From the NCBI GenBank assembly GCA_037481695.1, contig JBBFLE010000001.1, positions 440,989 through 504,988 on the forward strand: DNA of 64,000 nucleotides. Direction: 5' to 3'. Position 1 is the stretch's first letter; the number at the start of each line of letters is the position of its first letter. Shown here in pieces: positions 62,051 to 64,000 of the stretch. Source of the stretch: a bacterium. GTDB taxonomy: Bacteria; Desulfobacterota; Desulfocorpusculales; Desulfocorpusculum. The translations under genes were made by a program, and so were the position numbers. The notes beneath the pieces were generated by a model. The model made no database searches. It had not been told where the DNA came from and was given only the letters and a program-made list of their open reading frames with translations.

Positions 62051-63373
62051 ATGATGAGAAAAGCCTTCTTAGTCATCGGGTCATTGGCTTGTATAGGCAT
62101 TCTCGGCTGGCGTGTTGAAGCAGCCCTCCTCTGGGAAAGCCATTACGACCGCTCGGCCAACGGTGAGGACGTGGTCAACGCCATGGCCGTAAAGGGTAAC
62201 ACCGTCTTTGCTGCCGGATACACTTCTACCACCGAGGGTGGAAGGGCATTCACCGTCAGGGCGTACTCTTCTCAGGATGGATCGGTTCTTTGGGAAGACC
62301 ATTACGACCGTGAGGGTACCGGTGCGGATGTCGCTAATGCTCTGGCCCTAAAAGGCAACATACTCTTTGCTGGAGGTTACACGTCCACGGCCAGTGGGGG
62401 AAGAGCCTTTTCGGTGAGAGCTTATGACGTAACCAATGGATCTCTGCTTTGGGAAAGCCATTACGACCACCAGGGTTCATACAACGATGAGGTGAAGGCC
62501 CTGGCGGTGAAGGGCAATGTGTTAATCGCTGGCGGTTTTGTCTCAACAGGTGGAGGTTCGGCGGCCTTTGCCGTAAGAGCTTACTTCACAAAAGATGGTT
62601 CTTTGCTTTGGGAGGATGTCTATGATCCAGGTACAAGTGTTGATGAAGTCAATGCTCTTGCGGTTAAGGGGAATACGGTGTTTGCGGGTGGGTTGGCAAG
62701 GGGCGCTTTTACTTTAAGAGCCTATTCTATCAAAAAAGGCCTTCTTATATGGGAGGATGTTTACAATCGGGAGGGGGGTGGCGCTGACCTCTTATACGCT
62801 TTAGCAGTAAAAGGCAACAGAGTCTTTGCAGGCGGTTATACGGAGACCGTGTCGGGTGGCAAAGCTTTTACTGTAAGGGCTTACTCGGCCAAAGATGGTT
62901 CGTTGCTTTGGGAGAATCATTACGACCGGGAAGGCGCTCTAAGGGATGAAGTGCGAGCATTGACAGTTGCGGCAGGGGTTGTGATTGCAGGGGGAAACAC
63001 AACATCATCCTTCGGTGGGAGTTGCTGGAGTGTGAGAGCTTACTCTCCCCAAAACGGCACGCTTCTCTGGGAAGACCAGTACGACCGGGAAGCGAGCAAC
63101 GCCTTGGATGGGATTTATGCTCTGACAGCCAAGGGAAGTATTGTCTTTGCCGGAGGGTACACCCAAACGTCGGCTTCTGGATATAGTTTCAGCGTCCGGG
63201 CCTACACAGCCAAAAAAGGAACCCTGTTGTGGGAGGATCACTATGATAGGGAAGGCACCAGGAACGATTTTGTCTATGCTTTGGCTGTTGGAGGAAACAA
63301 GGTTTTTGCGGGAGGTTTTACGGAGACTACAGCTGGGGGTCGAGCCTTTAGCATCAGGGCCTATGATTTTTGA
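62051..63373 (+). CDS. secreted eight-repeat beta-propeller protein
   Basis: The 440-residue exported protein has a signal peptide (residues 1-24, ending RVEAA). Eight tandem repeats of about 53 residues follow. Each starts LLWExxYDRE, continues with DxVxALAVKGNxVFAGGYT and ends GGxAFxVRAYxxKDGS. The number and strand pattern suggest an eight-bladed propeller related to PQQ/WD40-like folds. No enzymatic residues or anchor are seen. The role is unknown; such proteins bind ligands or partners in the envelope. The repeats are close to each other in sequence, which suggests recent internal duplication. AGGAGG precedes the ATG. Confidence 0.85.
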   Translation: MMRKAFLVIGSLACIGILGWRVEAALLWESHYDRSANGEDVVNAMAVKGNTVFAAGYTSTTEGGRAFTVRAYSSQDGSVLWEDHYDREGTGADVANALALKGNILFAGGYTSTASGGRAFSVRAYDVTNGSLLWESHYDHQGSYNDEVKALAVKGNVLIAGGFVSTGGGSAAFAVRAYFTKDGSLLWEDVYDPGTSVDEVNALAVKGNTVFAGGLARGAFTLRAYSIKKGLLIWEDVYNREGGGADLLYALAVKGNRVFAGGYTETVSGGKAFTVRAYSAKDGSLLWENHYDREGALRDEVRALTVAAGVVIAGGNTTSSFGGSCWSVRAYSPQNGTLLWEDQYDREASNALDGIYALTAKGSIVFAGGYTQTSASGYSFSVRAYTAKKGTLLWEDHYDREGTRNDFVYALAVGGNKVFAGGFTETTAGGRAFSIRAYDF

Positions 63374-63571
63374 AACTGAACAGATACCAGGGACCCCCTT
63401 AGGCCCGGAGTCCCCGGGAATGTCTAAGGCAAATCACTTCTACGAGGTTGAAATACGAACCAACTTAGCGCTAGGCATCAGTCAATTGAATTCGGGGAAA
63501 GTGGACATAGAAAGCACGATAGTAGCAAAAATATAATTCATATAGCGTGATATTAATATGTTGTAACCTTT

Positions 63572-63588
63572 TTGGTGCCAGGCACCAA
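63572..63588. repeat. REP-like palindrome TTGGTGCC-A-GGCACCAA
   Basis: Eight-base perfect arms flank a central A, 12 bases before the transposase start. The arms match those at 9954-9968. Such palindromes are the recognised DNA of REP-associated tyrosine transposases. Confidence 0.7.
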
Positions 63589-63599
63589 CACGCTAGACC

Positions 63600-64000
63600 A
63601 TGGGAAGATTACCTCGCATTCATATCCCCGAGCATCCACACCATGTTGTCATGCGGTGCAACAACAAAGAGGCCCTGTTCAATCAGGCATCCGATGTTCA
63701 GAAGTTTCTCCATCTCCTGGGCTATTTTAAGAAACGCCACAATTACAGACTCTACGCCTATACCATCATGTCGAACCATGTGCACCTGCTGTTGGACCCC
63801 GGCCAGATAGTCCCGCTGGCTGAAGTAATGAGAGACATCATGGCAAACTTCGCCAAATGGTACAACTGGAAGCACAATCGCAGGGGTCACTTCTGGGCCT
63901 CACGCTATCATCCTACAGTCATCCAGGACGACACCTATGCCTTGACGTGCATGCGATACATCCACAGAAATCCGCTGCGAGCTGGGATAGTGGGAGTGGC
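63600..64000 (+). mobile_element. REP-associated (Y1, IS200-like) transposase, cut by the window end
   Basis: The 133 codons visible start MGRLPRIHIPEHPHHVVMRCN and show the HUH motif MSNHVHLLLDP (about residues 58-68). The tail FWASRYHPTVIQDD and MRYIHRNPLRAGI carries the catalytic-Tyr helix. This is the RAYT/Y1_Tnp family. The typical length is about 180-240 residues, so the 3' part lies beyond 64000. It nicks single-stranded DNA at REP palindromes; one is adjacent. Confidence 0.92.

Overview
The window reads as a moderately GC-rich chromosome of an anaerobic Desulfobacterota-like ('deltaproteobacterial') bacterium. Pointers are a DsrC/TusE-like protein, an AhbA/B-type siroheme decarboxylase subunit, an eight-haem c-type cytochrome, an ArsM operon with selenoproteins, a TAXI-TRAP fatty/aromatic-acid type catabolic cluster, and Fo genes of an ATP synthase split from F1. 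Taxonomy is inferred from gene content only.

Layout. (1) 0.3-3.2 kb, minus strand: an arsenic/selenium operon of a thioredoxin-like selenoprotein, an AbrB-type regulator, arsM and a UshA-like selenoprotein. Both selenoproteins are visible only when an in-frame TGA followed by a hairpin is read as Sec. (2) 3.5-9.9 kb, plus strand: a TPP riboswitch with terminator, a ThiS-ThiF fusion, a ThiW-type ECF transporter (S component, double ATPase, EcfT), a DUF2284 protein, a P-loop protein and a ThiD-ThiN fusion. (3) 9.9-13.2 kb: sparse small genes (DUF378, DJ-1/PfpI, PNPOx-like, DUF488). (4) 13.2-23.8 kb, minus strand: nine closely packed genes for import and CoA-dependent breakdown of a carboxylic acid. 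(5) 24-27.6 kb: siroheme decarboxylase subunit, hemL and the octahaem cytochrome. (6) 28-39 kb, minus strand: DsrC-like, a RelA/SpoT-like unknown, a TetR-controlled RND efflux system, a QueG-like protein, endonuclease III, a Ser/Thr kinase and an ornithine-cyclodeaminase homologue. (7) 39.7-48 kb, plus strand: mfd, a SurA-like chaperone, pdxA and a shortened uvrA. (8) 48-55.4 kb, minus strand except for one DJ-1/PfpI gene: ATP synthase Fo genes, then an AttEFGH-like lipoprotein-type ABC exporter with a lipocalin-like partner.

(9) 55.6-59.9 kb, plus strand: the most unusual part. Four tightly packed genes encode a MazF/PemK-like protein, a sigma-70 region-4 protein, a second protein with a MazF-like N-terminus, and a Lon-type serine protease domain (Ser156/Lys198) fused to TPR-like repeats. 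This protease/MazF-like/sigma set resembles CRISPR-linked CalpL-CalpT-CalpS and the type III-E TPR-CHAT/Csx30/sigma logic, but carries no SAVED or CARF domain that I can recognise. It lies about 460 bases from (10) a 14-repeat CRISPR array (60,336-61,330) with no cas gene in the window. Several of its spacers carry perfect hairpins.

(11) 61.3-64 kb: the decayed end of the array with duplicated hairpin elements, an eight-repeat secreted beta-propeller gene, and a REP-associated (Y1) transposase cut by the window edge. That transposase is preceded by a palindrome that also occurs near 9.95 kb.

All functions are read from motifs and context. No database search was run.
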